Assembly: GCF_003205835.1 (NCBI RefSeq)
Contig: NZ_CP029773.1
Location: forward strand, 1,520,501-1,584,500
DNA length: 64,000 nt
Direction: 5' to 3'
DNA from: Stenotrophomonas maltophilia
GTDB taxonomy: Bacteria > Pseudomonadota > Gammaproteobacteria > Xanthomonadales > Xanthomonadaceae
The translations under genes were made by a program, and so were the position numbers. This document shows, piece after piece, positions 36,966 to 47,082 of this stretch. Below the pieces are notes generated by a model. That model was not told the DNA's origin. It did not search any database and was given only the letters and a program-made list of their open reading frames with translations. The stretch's first letter is position 1; each line of letters starts with the position of its first letter.

Positions 36966-37388
36966 ATGCGTATCGGCAACGACCGATCCCAGGATGAGCC
37001 GCATATCGATCTGGTTCCGCTGATCGATGTCATCCTGGTGCTGATCATCTTCTTCGTGGTCACCACCACCTTCGATGCGCGCTCGACGCTGCAGGTGCAG
37101 CTGCCGACCGCCAGCCAGCAGCAGACCAATGAACCACCGCGTTCGCTCAGCGTGCTGATCAACGCCGAAGGCCGCTACTTCATCAATGACCAGGAAGTGC
37201 TGCGCAGCGACGTCGAGTCGGTCAAGCAGACCATCGCCGCCGTGGCCGGCAGCGATCGTGAACAGACCGTTCTGCTGCGTGCCGACGCGCGCACTCCCTA
37301 CCAGGCCGTGGTGACCGCGCAGGATGCGCTGGGTCAGCTCGGTTTCCGCCGTATTGCCATTGCAACAGCACCCGAGGTGCGTCCATGA
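36966..37388 (+). CDS. exbD: ExbD/TolR-type protein
   Basis: Biopolymer transport protein ExbD/TolR, 140 residues. One N-terminal membrane segment, HIDLVPLIDVILVLIIFFVV, holds the protonatable Asp of LIDVILV. A periplasmic domain follows (VLINAEGRYFINDQEV, RADARTPYQAVVTAQDALG). It partners with the ExbB-like protein immediately upstream. Its stop overlaps the msbA start by 4 bp. Confidence 0.93.
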   Translation: MRIGNDRSQDEPHIDLVPLIDVILVLIIFFVVTTTFDARSTLQVQLPTASQQQTNEPPRSLSVLINAEGRYFINDQEVLRSDVESVKQTIAAVAGSDREQTVLLRADARTPYQAVVTAQDALGQLGFRRIAIATAPEVRP

Positions 37389-39133
37389 GTTCCAATCACG
37401 CGCCGGTGTGGCCGATCTACAAACGTCTGCTGGGGTACACCCACGCCTACTGGGTGTTCATGGTGGCCGCGGTGATCGCCATGGTGGTCGAAGCCCTGGC
37501 CGGTTATCACTTCACCAAGCTGATGGAGCCGCTGGTCAACCGGGGCTTCGTCAATCCCGAACCACGCATGGCGGTGATCCTGCCGCTGACCATTCTCGGC
37601 CTGTTCCTGATGCGCAGTGCCGCGACCTGGGTCAGCGACTATGCGCTGGCCAGGACCGGTCGCAGCGTGGTGCGTGACCTGCGCGAGCAGGTACTGGCCA
37701 AGTACCTGCACCTGCCGTCCTCGCATTTCGATACCGAAGCGACGCCGGTGATGGTCAGCCGCCTGAACTTCGACACTGAACAGGTCACCCAGGCCAGCGC
37801 TGATGCGCTCAAGACCGTGGTGGCCGACACCCTGACCATCATCGCCATGCTGGCGGTGATGCTGCAGATGAGCGTCAAGGTCACGGTGGCCATGCTGGTG
37901 GTGGTGCCGCTGATCGGGGTGATCGTGTCTTACGTGGGCAAGCGCTACCGCCGCATCAGCCGTGGCATCCAGGATGGCATGGGCTCGATGGCGCAGACCG
38001 CCGAGCAGTCGTTGGCCGCGCAGCAGGAAGTGAAGGTGCATGGCACCCAGCAGCACGAGATCTCGCGCTACTCGCGCCTGGCCAACCGCATGCTGTCACT
38101 GAACATGAAGGTGGAAGTCACCCGTGCTGCCGCCTCCAGCGTGGTCCAGTTCCTGGCCGCGCTGGCGTTGGCGGTGATCGTATGGGTGTCGACCCGTGAA
38201 GCGCTGGCCGGGCGTCTCAATGCGGGCCAGTTCATGGGCCTGATGACCTCGATGATGGCCATCATCCCCTCGCTGCGCCGCCTGACCAGCGTGCAGACCT
38301 CGATCTCACGGGGCGTGGCCGCCGCCGAGCGCCTGTTCAGCATTCTCGACATGCGGGTCGAGCGCGACGAAGGCCGCACCACGGTGCAGCGCGTGCGGGG
38401 CGAACTGGCCTTCGACCACGTCATGCTGCGTTACCGCGAGGACAGTGGCATTGCCCTGGACGACATCAGCTTCGTCGCCAGGCCCGGCACGGTCACCGCC
38501 ATCGTCGGCCGTTCCGGCAGCGGCAAGACCAGCCTGATCCGGCTGGTGCCACGCTTCTACGAACCCAGTGGCGGACGCATCACTCTTGACGGTGTCGCGC
38601 TGGATGACTACCCGCTGGCCGACCTGCGCCGCCAGGTCGCGATGGTCGGGCAGAAGGTCATGCTGTTCGACGACACCATCGCCGCCAACATCGCCTACGG
38701 CATGGATGCGAGCGAAGAGCAGATCCGCGCAGCCGCCGAAGCGGCCAACGCGTGGGAGTTCATCGCGCGCATGCCGCAGCAGCTGCAGACGCCGGTGGGT
38801 GAGAACGGCGCGCTGCTGTCCGGCGGCCAGCGCCAGCGCCTGGCGATCGCGCGCGCGATCCTGCGCGACGCGCCGATCCTGATTCTCGATGAAGCCACCG
38901 CCGCGCTGGACAACGAGTCCGAGCGGCTGGTGCAGGACGCGCTGCAGCGCCTGATGCCGGAGCGCACCACGCTGGTCATCGCGCACCGTCTGTCGACCAT
39001 CGAGCACGCGGATCTGGTGCTGGTGATGGACCACGGCCGCATCGTCGAGCGCGGCACCCACAAGGAGCTGCTCGCCATGGGCGGCCTGTACCAGCATCTG
39101 CACAGCATGCAGTTCCGCGAAAGGCAGGACTGA
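37385..39133 (+). CDS. msbA: Lipid A export ATP-binding/permease protein MsbA
   Basis: ABC half-transporter of 582 residues that flips lipid A-core across the inner membrane. The N-terminal membrane domain (about 20-310) has six helices and the stretch [20 protein letters not shown] typical of MsbA. The nucleotide-binding domain has Walker [11 protein letters not shown], signature [15 protein letters not shown], Walker [13 protein letters not shown] and the H-loop [12 protein letters not shown]. It overlaps exbD by 4 bp and the next gene, lpxK, by one base, the usual msbA-lpxK order. Confidence 0.97.
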   Translation: MSSNHAPVWPIYKRLLGYTHAYWVFMVAAVIAMVVEALAGYHFTKLMEPLVNRGFVNPEPRMAVILPLTILGLFLMRSAATWVSDYALARTGRSVVRDLREQVLAKYLHLPSSHFDTEATPVMVSRLNFDTEQVTQASADALKTVVADTLTIIAMLAVMLQMSVKVTVAMLVVVPLIGVIVSYVGKRYRRISRGIQDGMGSMAQTAEQSLAAQQEVKVHGTQQHEISRYSRLANRMLSLNMKVEVTRAAASSVVQFLAALALAVIVWVSTREALAGRLNAGQFMGLMTSMMAIIPSLRRLTSVQTSISRGVAAAERLFSILDMRVERDEGRTTVQRVRGELAFDHVMLRYREDSGIALDDISFVARPGTVTAIVGRSGSGKTSLIRLVPRFYEPSGGRITLDGVALDDYPLADLRRQVAMVGQKVMLFDDTIAANIAYGMDASEEQIRAAAEAANAWEFIARMPQQLQTPVGENGALLSGGQRQRLAIARAILRDAPILILDEATAALDNESERLVQDALQRLMPERTTLVIAHRLSTIEHADLVLVMDHGRIVERGTHKELLAMGGLYQHLHSMQFRERQD

Positions 39134-40152
39134 TGGCTGGCAAGGGTACCCAGACCCCGCCGTACTGGTACGACGGCAGTCCGGTTCCGTGGGCGATGCG
39201 CCTGCTGTCACCGCTGTATGCCGGCGTCACCGCGCTGCGCCGGCGTGCCTATCGGCGTGGCTGGCGCAAGCACTACACGCTGCCGGTACCGGTCATCGTG
39301 GTCGGCAACATCACCGCCGGTGGCACCGGCAAGACGCCGTTGACCATTGCCCTGGTCGAGCGCCTGCGCGCGGCCGGCTGGAAACCCGGTGTGGCCAGCC
39401 GTGGCTATGGCCGTGAAGATGCCGACACGCCGCTGTGGGTGCAGGCCGATACGCCGACCGCCAAGGGCGGCGACGAACCGGTGCTGATCGCCTGGAAGAC
39501 CGGCGTGCCGGTGCGTGTGGACCGCGACCGCGTTGCTGCTGGCAAGGCGCTGATCGAGGCCGGCTGCGATGTGATCGTCTGCGACGACGGCCTGCAGCAC
39601 TACCGGCTGGCGCGCGACATCGAGATCGAGGTGGTCGATGCCCAGCGCCGCTACGGCAACGGCCGGATGATTCCGGCCGGGCCGCTGCGCGAACCGGTCA
39701 GCCGCGCCAGCGAATGCGATTTCCGCGTGGTCAACCTCGGCCAGGCCGATGAGGAAACGGCGGCCCAGGCCTGTGGCTTCGGCCAGTGGCCGATGGCGCT
39801 GCATATCGACAGTGCGCAGCCGCTGGCCGGTGGCCGTGCACGCCCGCTGTCGTACTTCAAGGGCCAGCGCGTGCACGCGGTGGCCGGTATCGCGCATCCG
39901 CAGCGATTCTTCGACATGCTGCGCGCGCGTGGCATCGGCGTGGTGCCGCATGCCTTCGCCGACCACCAGGCCTACCAGCCGCAGGACCTGTCCTTCGGCA
40001 GCCAACTACCGGTGCTGATGACCGAAAAGGACGCGGTGAAATGCCGCGCGTTCGGCAACGACTGGCACTACGCCGTTCCGTTGCGCGCCGAACTGCCTGC
40101 CGCGTTCTGGGTGGCGCTGACCGACCGCCTGGACAAGCTGCGACCGAACTGA
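39133..40152 (+). CDS. lpxK: Tetraacyldisaccharide 4'-kinase
   Basis: LpxK, 339 residues, phosphorylates the 4' position of the lipid A disaccharide using ATP. The P-loop is [13 protein letters not shown] (about residues 59-70). Further family motifs are [46 protein letters not shown] and [12 protein letters not shown]. The N-terminal helix anchors it at the inner membrane. It shares a base with the msbA stop. No Trm112-like gene lies between it and kdsB, unlike in many gammaproteobacteria. Confidence 0.97.
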   Translation: MAGKGTQTPPYWYDGSPVPWAMRLLSPLYAGVTALRRRAYRRGWRKHYTLPVPVIVVGNITAGGTGKTPLTIALVERLRAAGWKPGVASRGYGREDADTPLWVQADTPTAKGGDEPVLIAWKTGVPVRVDRDRVAAGKALIEAGCDVIVCDDGLQHYRLARDIEIEVVDAQRRYGNGRMIPAGPLREPVSRASECDFRVVNLGQADEETAAQACGFGQWPMALHIDSAQPLAGGRARPLSYFKGQRVHAVAGIAHPQRFFDMLRARGIGVVPHAFADHQAYQPQDLSFGSQLPVLMTEKDAVKCRAFGNDWHYAVPLRAELPAAFWVALTDRLDKLRPN

Positions 40153-40226
40153 GTGGCGCGGCGGCGCTTGCATTCATGCGCCGCCGGCCGCATTCCCGTT
40201 GTAACGAGCCTGCCGAGTACCGCCCC

Positions 40227-41000
40227 ATGACCGAATTCGTCGTCGCCATCCCGGCCCGCTATGCCGCCTCGCGGTTGCCGGGCAAGCCGCTGCGCCTGCT
40301 GGGCGGTGAGCCGCTGGTCCTGCACGTGGCGCGCCGCGCGCTGCAGGCCGGTGCCGGCGAGGTCTGGGTCGCCACCGACGATCAACGCATTGCCGACGCA
40401 CTGTCCGGGCTGGCCGAAGTGAAGGTAGCGATGACCGCCGCCTCGCATGCGTCCGGCACCGACCGCCTGGCCGAATGTGCGCGCATTGCCGGCTGGGCCG
40501 ACGACACCGTCGTGGTCAACCTGCAGGGCGATGAGCCGTTCGCACCCGCGGCCGGCATCCGTGCGGTAGCCGAGGCGTTGGTCGATGGCAATGCGCCGAT
40601 GTCGACCCTCGCCACGACCGTCGAAGACGCGCACACCCTGTTCGACCCGAACGTGGTGAAGCTGGTGCGCAACGCGCGCAACGAGGCGATGTACTTCAGC
40701 CGCGCGCCGATCGCCTGGCACCGCGATGGCTTCGCACGCAGCCGCGACACGCTGCCGGCCGGTCACAACTGGCTGCGCCATATCGGCATCTACGGCTATC
40801 GCGCCGGCTTCCTGCAGCAGTTCGCGGCGATGCCGCCGGGCCAGCTGGAACAGGTCGAATCGCTGGAGCAGCTGCGCGTACTGGAAGCCGGTTACCCGAT
40901 CAGCGTGGCGATCTCGCCGGAGCCGTTCCCGCCCGGCATCGATACCCCGGAAGACCTGGAGCGTGCGGAGACGCTGCTGCAGGCAATGGCCGCACGATGA
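40227..41000 (+). CDS. kdsB: 3-deoxy-manno-octulosonate cytidylyltransferase
   Basis: CMP-KDO synthetase, 257 residues, activates KDO for the LPS inner core. Motifs are [46 protein letters not shown] and [20 protein letters not shown]. The start at 40227 begins the nucleotide-binding motif. It lies 74 bp after lpxK and overlaps the phosphatase gene by 4 bp. Confidence 0.97.
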   Translation: MTEFVVAIPARYAASRLPGKPLRLLGGEPLVLHVARRALQAGAGEVWVATDDQRIADALSGLAEVKVAMTAASHASGTDRLAECARIAGWADDTVVVNLQGDEPFAPAAGIRAVAEALVDGNAPMSTLATTVEDAHTLFDPNVVKLVRNARNEAMYFSRAPIAWHRDGFARSRDTLPAGHNWLRHIGIYGYRAGFLQQFAAMPPGQLEQVESLEQLRVLEAGYPISVAISPEPFPPGIDTPEDLERAETLLQAMAAR

Positions 41001-41485
41001 AGCTGCTGGTCGTCTGCCTCGGCAACATCTGCCGTTCGCCGATGGCCGAAGGTGCACTGCGCGCCCGCCTGGACGCCTCGCCGCTGGCAGGCCGGGTGCA
41101 GGTCGATTCGGCCGGTACCGGTGACTGGCACGTCGGTGAACCGCCGGACCGGCGCGCGATCGCCTGCGCGGCCGGGCACGGCGTGGACATCGGCGGCCTG
41201 CGTGCGCGCCAGTTGCAGGCCGTGGATTTCGACCGCTTCGACTGGATCCTGTGCGCCGACGAAGCCAACCTGCGCGATGCAGGGCGCTTGGCCACACCTG
41301 CCCAACGTGAACGCCTGGCACTGTACCTGCCGTGGTCGGGTGGGCAGGGGCGGGTCGCGATTCCCGATCCCTACACCGGCGGCAGTGAGCATTTCGAACA
41401 GGTCTGGTCGCTGGTCGACGATGCTGCAAAACGTGCGGTGGCACGACTGTTGCATGACGCCGACTCCGGCATAATCGGGCCATGA
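40997..41485 (+). CDS. Low-molecular-weight protein tyrosine phosphatase
   Basis: Phosphatase of 162 residues. The P-loop [14 protein letters not shown] (CX5R, Cys near residue 7) and the general-acid Asp in [15 protein letters not shown] are both present, as is [12 protein letters not shown]. It removes phosphate from tyrosines. The substrate is not known; in other bacteria such enzymes act on the tyrosine kinases of polysaccharide export, but no kinase is nearby. It overlaps kdsB and the NHL-repeat gene by 4 bp each, tying it to the LPS operon. Confidence 0.94.
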   Translation: MKLLVVCLGNICRSPMAEGALRARLDASPLAGRVQVDSAGTGDWHVGEPPDRRAIACAAGHGVDIGGLRARQLQAVDFDRFDWILCADEANLRDAGRLATPAQRERLALYLPWSGGQGRVAIPDPYTGGSEHFEQVWSLVDDAAKRAVARLLHDADSGIIGP

Positions 41486-42894
41486 ACGTCCAGCCCGTCC
41501 CGGACCTGCCCGAGTTCGCCACCTGGCTCAATGCCACCCCCTGCACCCTGACCGAACTGCGCGGTCGGCCGGTGGCGCTGTTGTTCGTCAACGCCGCCTC
41601 CGCCTGGAGCGCGCAACGCCTGGCCGAATTCGGCCAATGGCTGTCGCGCCACCCCGGCAAGCTGCAGCCGCTGGTGCTGCAGGTGCCGCGCTTCGATTTC
41701 GAACGCGACGCCGGTACCGCGCTGAAGCTGCTGCGCCGCCAGGGCCTGTCGATGCCGGTGCTGCTCGATGCCGACTGGGATGGCTGGCGCCGCTTCGGCG
41801 TCACCGCCTGGCCGACCCTGGTGCTGCTGGACGCGCAGGGCCGCGAGCAGCAACGCCTGGTCGGGCAGGGTGCGCCGGGTGAACTGGAGCGTGCCTTGAA
41901 CGCCCTGTGCGAGGGCGCACCGCTGGCGCCGCCACGCGGTGGTACCGAGCTGCATCCGGAGCCGCGCCAGGCCCTGCGATTCCCGCTTGGCCTGGCGGTC
42001 AGTACCGAACGCCTGTACATCGCCGACAGCGGCCATCACCGCATCCTCGAATGCAGCCATGGTGGCCGCATCCTGCGCCAGTTCGGGCTGGGTACCGCCG
42101 ATTTCATGGACGGCAACCTCGCCGAAGCGGCGTTCCACCGCCCGCAGGCGCTGGTGCTGGAGCGCGATTCGCTGTACGTCGCCGACACCGGCAACCACGC
42201 GGTGCGCCGTATCAACCTGCTGACCGGCATCGTCGACACCCTGTGCGGCAATGGTCGCCCTGGTGCGCCGGTGGAGGGTCCGGTGGCGCAGGCGCGGCAG
42301 GTCTCGCTGGACCATCCGGTCGGCCTGGCCATCGCCGACAACCAGCTGCACATCGCGATGGCCGGCGACAACCGCATCTGGAGCTACCACCTGGGCCAGC
42401 GCAGCCTGCAATGGCGCGCCGGCAGTGGTGCCATCGACGAGCGCGATGGCAGCGGGCATCTGGCCGCCTTCGCCCAACCCACCGCGTTGGCCGTCGTGCA
42501 ACAGGTGCTGTACGTGGCTGATGCCCTGGGATCTTCGGTGCGTGCACTGCAGCTGCGTGGCGACCTGGTGCAGACGCTGGTCGGGCAGGGGCCCTGGCGC
42601 TTCGGCAGTGACGACGGTCCGCGCGCGCAGGCCAGCCTGCAGTTCCCACAGGCGATCGCATTGAGCGCGGACGCGCCGCTGTTGTGGATTGCCGATACCG
42701 GCAACGGTCGCCTGCGCACGCTGCGTCTGGGCGGCGGTGAACTGACCACCCAGCCGCTGCCGCGCCGCCTGCATGGCCCTGCCGGCCTGGCGGTGGGGGC
42801 CGGTGCGGTATGGATCGCCGAGACCGACGCCCATGCCGTCCTGCGATTCGATCCCGACAGCGGCGTGCTCAGCGAAGTGCCGATCAGCGAATGA
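41482..42894 (+). CDS. Thioredoxin-like plus NHL-repeat protein
   Basis: Protein of 470 residues. The N-terminal part (about 15-140) has a thioredoxin-like fold (PVALLFVNAASAWSAQRLAE, RFGVTAWPTLVLLDAQGRE) but no CxxC, the position reading NAASAWS. From about 160 there is a series of NHL repeats forming a beta-propeller (FPLGLAVSTERLYIADSGHH, LYVADTGNHAVRRINLLTG, LLWIADTGNGRLRTLRLGGG). This order resembles NHLRC2-type proteins; function unknown. No signal peptide is seen, so it is probably cytoplasmic. It overlaps the phosphatase and uvrC genes by 4 bp each. Confidence 0.83.
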   Translation: MNVQPVPDLPEFATWLNATPCTLTELRGRPVALLFVNAASAWSAQRLAEFGQWLSRHPGKLQPLVLQVPRFDFERDAGTALKLLRRQGLSMPVLLDADWDGWRRFGVTAWPTLVLLDAQGREQQRLVGQGAPGELERALNALCEGAPLAPPRGGTELHPEPRQALRFPLGLAVSTERLYIADSGHHRILECSHGGRILRQFGLGTADFMDGNLAEAAFHRPQALVLERDSLYVADTGNHAVRRINLLTGIVDTLCGNGRPGAPVEGPVAQARQVSLDHPVGLAIADNQLHIAMAGDNRIWSYHLGQRSLQWRAGSGAIDERDGSGHLAAFAQPTALAVVQQVLYVADALGSSVRALQLRGDLVQTLVGQGPWRFGSDDGPRAQASLQFPQAIALSADAPLLWIADTGNGRLRTLRLGGGELTTQPLPRRLHGPAGLAVGAGAVWIAETDAHAVLRFDPDSGVLSEVPISE

Positions 42895-44735
42895 CCGACG
42901 TTCCCGCCCCGGCCTTCGACGGCAAGGCCTTCGCGGCCCAGCTCAGCACCGCTCCCGGCGTGTACCGCATGTACGCGGCCGACGACACCCTGCTGTACGT
43001 GGGCAAGGCGCGCGCGCTGCGCAACCGCGTCGGCAGCTATTTCAACGGCAGCCCGAAGAACGCGCGGATCATGTCGATGATCTCGCAGATCACGCGCATG
43101 GACGTGACCGTGACGCGCTCGGAAGCCGAGGCGTTGCTGCTGGAAAACCAGCTGATCAAGTCGCTGTCGCCGCGCTACAACGTCTCGCTGCGCGACGACA
43201 AGACCTATCCGCATGTGCTGCTGACCCGCGAGGACTGGCCGCGCATCGCGCTGCATCGTGGTCCGCGTGCCATTCCCGGTCGCTATTTCGGGCCCTATCC
43301 CGGGGTCACCGCGGTGCGTGAAACGCTGAACCTGATGCACAAGCTGTTCAAGCTGCGCAGCTGCGAGGACAGCGTGTTCCGCAACCGCTCGCGGCCGTGC
43401 CTGCAGTACCAGATCGGCCGCTGCAGCGCGCCCTGTGTGGAGCTGGTGCCGGCGCCGGACTACGCCGAATCGGTGCGTCGCGCCGCATTGTTCCTGGAAG
43501 GCAAGAGCGACGAGCTGACCCGCGAGCTGGGCGAGCAGATGCAGGCCGCCAGCGAGGCGCTGGAGTTCGAGCAGGCCGCGCGCCTGCGTGACCTGATTTC
43601 TTCACTGCGCAGCATGCAGACCCGCCAGTACGTGGATGGTCGCGCCGCGGATCTGGACGTGCTGGCGGTGGCCATGCAGGGCTCGCAGGCCTGTGTGCTG
43701 CTGCTGGCGTTCCGTGATGGCCGTAACCTCGGTACCCGCCCGTTCTTCCCGCGCACCAATGGCGAGGAGAGCCCGGAGGAAGTGCTGGCCGCGTTCGTCT
43801 CGCAGTACTACATCGAATTCGAGCCGCCGCGCGAGATCCTGCTGGATCGCGAGATTCCCGATGCCGACCTGCTGGTGGCCGCGCTGTCAGCCTCGGCCGA
43901 GCGCAAGGTGCAGCTGAAGTGGAACGTGCGCGGCGAACGCGCCGGTTATGTGGAACTGGCCAGCCGCAACGCGCAGCTGACCCTGGCCACCGAACTCAAC
44001 AGCCGCAACGCGCAGCACGCGCGCAGCGATGCACTGCGCGACATGCTGGGCCTGGCCGAGCCGGTCAAGCGTGTCGAGTGTTTCGATATCAGCCACACCC
44101 TGGGCGAGGCCACCGTGGCCTCGTGCGTGGTGTTCGACGCCGCCGGCCCGGTGCGTGCGCAGTACCGCCGTTTCAACATCAGCGGTATCGAGCCGGGCGA
44201 CGACTACGCCGCCATGCGCCAGGCCATCGACCGCCGCTTCCGCCGCGCAGTGGAAGAGCAGGGCGTGCTGCCGGACGTGCTGCTGATCGACGGTGGCGCC
44301 GGCCAGTTGGCCCAGGCCCAGGCCGCGCTGGCCGACCTGGGCGTGGAAGGCGTGCTGCTGGTGGGCGTGGCCAAGGGCGTGGAGCGGCGCGCTGGGCATG
44401 AAGCGCTGGTGATGCCCGATGGCCGCGAGCTGCGCCCGGGCGCGGCCAATCCGGCGCTGCAGTTCATCCAGCAGGTGCGCGATGAGGCGCACCGCTTCGC
44501 CATCACCGGCCACCGCGGCCGCCGCCAGAAGGCGCGGATGACCAGCAAGCTGGAGGACATCCCTGGTATCGGGCCGCGCCGCCGCGCCAGCCTGCTCAAG
44601 CATTTCGGCGGCCTGGTCGGCCTGAAAGCCGCTGGCGAAGCGGAAATCGCCAAGGTGGAAGGCATCAATGACGCCCTCGCGGCACGTATCTACGCTAACC
44701 TGCACGGGTTGGCCACGCCTGATGCGGCCGAGTAG
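42891..44735 (+). CDS. uvrC: Excinuclease ABC subunit C
   Basis: UvrC, 614 residues, makes both incisions in nucleotide excision repair. It has a GIY-YIG nuclease domain (PGVYRMYAADDTLLYVGKAR), a UVR domain for UvrB binding (AASEALEFEQAARLRDLI), the RNase H-like second nuclease region (RVECFDISHTLGEATVASCV, LLIDGGAGQLAQA), and a C-terminal helix-hairpin-helix pair (LEDIPGIGPRRRASLLKHFG). The start at 42891 overlaps the NHL gene stop (ATGA), so it sits inside the operon. Sequence upstream of that ATG is not family-like. Confidence 0.97.
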   Translation: MTDVPAPAFDGKAFAAQLSTAPGVYRMYAADDTLLYVGKARALRNRVGSYFNGSPKNARIMSMISQITRMDVTVTRSEAEALLLENQLIKSLSPRYNVSLRDDKTYPHVLLTREDWPRIALHRGPRAIPGRYFGPYPGVTAVRETLNLMHKLFKLRSCEDSVFRNRSRPCLQYQIGRCSAPCVELVPAPDYAESVRRAALFLEGKSDELTRELGEQMQAASEALEFEQAARLRDLISSLRSMQTRQYVDGRAADLDVLAVAMQGSQACVLLLAFRDGRNLGTRPFFPRTNGEESPEEVLAAFVSQYYIEFEPPREILLDREIPDADLLVAALSASAERKVQLKWNVRGERAGYVELASRNAQLTLATELNSRNAQHARSDALRDMLGLAEPVKRVECFDISHTLGEATVASCVVFDAAGPVRAQYRRFNISGIEPGDDYAAMRQAIDRRFRRAVEEQGVLPDVLLIDGGAGQLAQAQAALADLGVEGVLLVGVAKGVERRAGHEALVMPDGRELRPGAANPALQFIQQVRDEAHRFAITGHRGRRQKARMTSKLEDIPGIGPRRRASLLKHFGGLVGLKAAGEAEIAKVEGINDALAARIYANLHGLATPDAAE

Positions 44736-44753
44736 AGAGAGAAGCACGCAAGC

Positions 44754-45380
44754 ATGAAGTTGACCCTGCCCACCTGGCTGACGTTGTTGCGGATCGTGAT
44801 GATCCCGGTGCTGGTGCTGGTGTTCTACCTGCCCTACACCTGGACCAACTTCGCTTCGGCGGCGATCTTCGGCCTGGCCGCGATCACCGACTGGCTCGAT
44901 GGCTGGATCGCACGCCGTTACCAGCTGGAATCGGCCTTTGGCGCCTTCCTCGACCCGGTCGCGGACAAGCTGATGGTGGCGGTGGCGCTGTTCCTGATCG
45001 TCCAGGGTCACCCGACGCCGTGGATGGCGTTCTGGGCGGCAGTCATCGTTGGTCGTGAAATTGCGGTATCGGCGCTGCGCGAATGGATGGCCGAACTCGG
45101 CCAGCGCGCCAAGGTGCGCGTGGCGATGATCGGCAAGGTCAAGACCACCGCGCAGATGGTCGCGCTGCTGTGCCTGCTGTATTCGGTGGCACCGAACGTG
45201 CCGGTGGAAGACATCTGGATGGGCTGGCCGGTGTTCCACATCGGCGACTGGACCCTGGCGATCGCCGCGGTGCTGACCCTGTGGTCGGGCCTGCAGTACC
45301 TGCACGCCGCCTGGCCGAGCCTGCGCGATGACGAGCGCGCGGCGCGCGAGCGTGCGCGGCAGAAGAAGCTGGGCAACTGA
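44754..45380 (+). CDS. pgsA: CDP-diacylglycerol-glycerol-3-phosphate 3-phosphatidyltransferase
   Basis: PgsA, 208 residues, makes phosphatidylglycerol phosphate from CDP-diacylglycerol and glycerol 3-phosphate at the inner membrane. The CDP-alcohol phosphotransferase motif is split as DWLDGWIARRYQ and GAFLDPVADK, containing the DGxxAR-x8-GxxxDxxxD residues. Several membrane helices flank it, and the basic C-terminus faces the cytoplasm. It follows uvrC after 18 bp, as in many gammaproteobacteria, and ends 5 bp before an inverted repeat. Confidence 0.96.
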   Translation: MKLTLPTWLTLLRIVMIPVLVLVFYLPYTWTNFASAAIFGLAAITDWLDGWIARRYQLESAFGAFLDPVADKLMVAVALFLIVQGHPTPWMAFWAAVIVGREIAVSALREWMAELGQRAKVRVAMIGKVKTTAQMVALLCLLYSVAPNVPVEDIWMGWPVFHIGDWTLAIAAVLTLWSGLQYLHAAWPSLRDDERAARERARQKKLGN

Positions 45381-45385
45381 GCCCC

Positions 45386-45424
45386 GGGGTCGGATCCTTT
45401 TTCGCAGGAAAGAGCGCTGACCCC
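45386..45424. repeat. Degenerate copy of the GGGGTCAGATCCC inverted repeat
   Basis: GGGGTCGGATCCTTTTTC and GGAAAGAGCGCTGACCCC form an imperfect palindrome just past the pgsA stop. It matches the perfect 20-bp version downstream of nadC at 8064-8106. Confidence 0.7.
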
Positions 45425-45435
45425 ATCGGTGCGCC

Positions 45436-45456
45436 TATCCACGCATGGCGTGGATA
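45436..45456. repeat. Inverted repeat TATCCACGC / GCGTGGATA
   Basis: TATCCACGCATGGCGTGGATA is a near-perfect 9-bp stem with a 3-base loop. It follows the preceding repeat and may be another short intergenic repeat family member. Confidence 0.6.
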
Positions 45457-45494
45457 CGTGGCGCCGGGCACCTCGCAGACCCTGAAAAAAGCGC

Positions 45495-45522
45495 TTGACG
45501 CCATCCTTGGAACGGGTAGAAT
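45495..45522 (+). promoter_or_regulatory. Promoter of tRNA-Gly copy 1
   Basis: TTGACG (45495-45500) and TAGAAT (45517-45522) have a 16-bp spacer and end 12 bp before the tRNA. Confidence 0.75.
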
Positions 45523-45534
45523 TTCGCCTCCCAA

Positions 45535-45610
<76 letters not shown>

Positions 45611-45621
45611 GATTCAAGAAA

Positions 45622-45646
45622 AACGCTCCCGCAAGGGGGCGTTTTT
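45622..45646 (+). terminator. Terminator after tRNA-Gly copy 1
   Basis: AACGCTCCC, GCAA, GGGGGCGTT followed by TTT. Almost the same sequence follows copy 2 (47058-47082). Confidence 0.85.
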
Positions 45647-45747
45647 CGTTTGCGTCCAACGCGCTTCATTGCCACTTCACCGTCGCTCCATCGCCCCACC
45701 ACATGAAGGTTGGATGCTGCATCCTTCGTTCCAAGGGTGACGCCGCG

Positions 45748-46854
45748 ATGCCTCATCAATCCCCCGCCTACGACCACGATGTGGTCATCGTCGGCGCCAG
45801 TTTCGCCGGTGCCGCCTGCGCGCTTGCCGCTGCCCAATACGGCCTGCGCGTCTGCGTACTCGAACGCAAGGCCGACCCTGGCGAGCGCCTGCACACCACC
45901 GGCATTGTGGTGAAGGAGGCGATGGAGCAGACCTGGTTGGGGCGCATGCCCGAACACCTGGTGCAACGCGTCGCGGATGTGCGTCTGTATGCGCCGAACC
46001 TGCGCAGCGTGTTGCTGGCTGCACCGGGCTATTACTTCCTCACCACCGATACGCCGAACCTGATGCGCTGGCTGGCCAGTGAGCTGCGCGCGAATGGCGT
46101 GGACCTGCGCCTGAAGCAGTCCTTCACCGACGCCCAGCGCAGTGGCGATGGCTGGCAGGTGGACGGGGCAGGGCGCTGTGCCTACCTGGTCGGCGCCGAT
46201 GGTGCACGTTCGCGCGTGGCCCGGCGTACTGGCCTTGGCCAGGTGCGCGACAATCTCTACGGTGTCGAACGTGAGTTCGCCGGCCTGCAATTGACGCAGG
46301 GTGATGCGCTGCATTGCTTCGTCAGCAAGCGCTATGCGCCGGGCTATATCGGCTGGGTCGCGCAGAATCCAACCGGCCTGCAGGTCGGGTTGGCAGTGCG
46401 CCATGACCCGGACCGGGTGCGGCCGCCAGATATCGATGGCTTCCTTGAGCATGTGCGCGATGTGGTTGGCATTCCGACATCAGCGCGCCCGTCGGCCACC
46501 CGCGCCGGACTGGTACCTTGCGGCCGGCCGCAAGGACAGATCACCGGCCAACGCCTGATCCTGACCGGCGACGCCGCAGGCATCGTCTCGCCGCTGTCGG
46601 CTGGCGGCATCCATTCCTCGTGGCGGCATGGTTGGGCGGTCGGCGAGGCGATTGCCCGACATCTGCGTGGCCAAGGGCCGGAAGCCGAACGGGTAGCGCA
46701 GCAGGTCGCCCCGGCCTTCCATGGCAAGCGCCTGCTGCGCTGGGCGATGGATCACCTTCAGGCCGATTGGCCGCTCAATGCACTGCTGCACACGGCCGCC
46801 ACGCGGCGCATCGCCGAGCAGATCTACTTCCACCGCCGCGGTCTGCGCACGTGA
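45748..46854 (+). CDS. FAD-dependent oxidoreductase (geranylgeranyl reductase-like)
   Basis: Flavoprotein of 368 residues, best matched by eye to the FAD-dependent hydroxylase/geranylgeranyl reductase family. The dinucleotide motif is VVIVGASFAGAACALAA with VCVLERK at the end of strand 2. The late FAD motif is LILTGDAAGIVSPLSAGGIH. The substrate is unknown. The start at 45748 (MPHQSPAYDHDV) is preferred; 45703 is possible, and the longer frame reaching into tRNA-Gly is not used. It sits alone between two identical tRNA-Gly genes, which suggests it was inserted there. Confidence 0.85.
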   Translation: MPHQSPAYDHDVVIVGASFAGAACALAAAQYGLRVCVLERKADPGERLHTTGIVVKEAMEQTWLGRMPEHLVQRVADVRLYAPNLRSVLLAAPGYYFLTTDTPNLMRWLASELRANGVDLRLKQSFTDAQRSGDGWQVDGAGRCAYLVGADGARSRVARRTGLGQVRDNLYGVEREFAGLQLTQGDALHCFVSKRYAPGYIGWVAQNPTGLQVGLAVRHDPDRVRPPDIDGFLEHVRDVVGIPTSARPSATRAGLVPCGRPQGQITGQRLILTGDAAGIVSPLSAGGIHSSWRHGWAVGEAIARHLRGQGPEAERVAQQVAPAFHGKRLLRWAMDHLQADWPLNALLHTAATRRIAEQIYFHRRGLRT

Positions 46855-46909
46855 AGAGAGCAGGCGGGGGCGTCTGAACGCCGCCCTTCACTTCACGTGA
46901 AAATTCCTG

Positions 46910-46938
46910 TTGACGCCGTGCAGCAATATCGACACAAT
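46910..46938 (+). promoter_or_regulatory. Promoter of tRNA-Gly copy 2
   Basis: TTGACG (46910-46915) and CACAAT (46933-46938) have 17-bp spacing. The 62-bp leader up to the tRNA is nearly the same as the one before copy 3. Confidence 0.7.
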
Positions 46939-46970
46939 AGCGCTCCTTCGACGCAGGTCGAACGAAATCT

Positions 46971-47046
<76 letters not shown>

Positions 47047-47057
47047 GATTCAAGAAG

Positions 47058-47082
47058 AACGCTCCCGCAAGGGGGCGTTTTT
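47058..47082 (+). terminator. Terminator after tRNA-Gly copy 2
   Basis: AACGCTCCC, GCAA, GGGGGCGTT and a T-run, as after copy 1. Confidence 0.85.
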
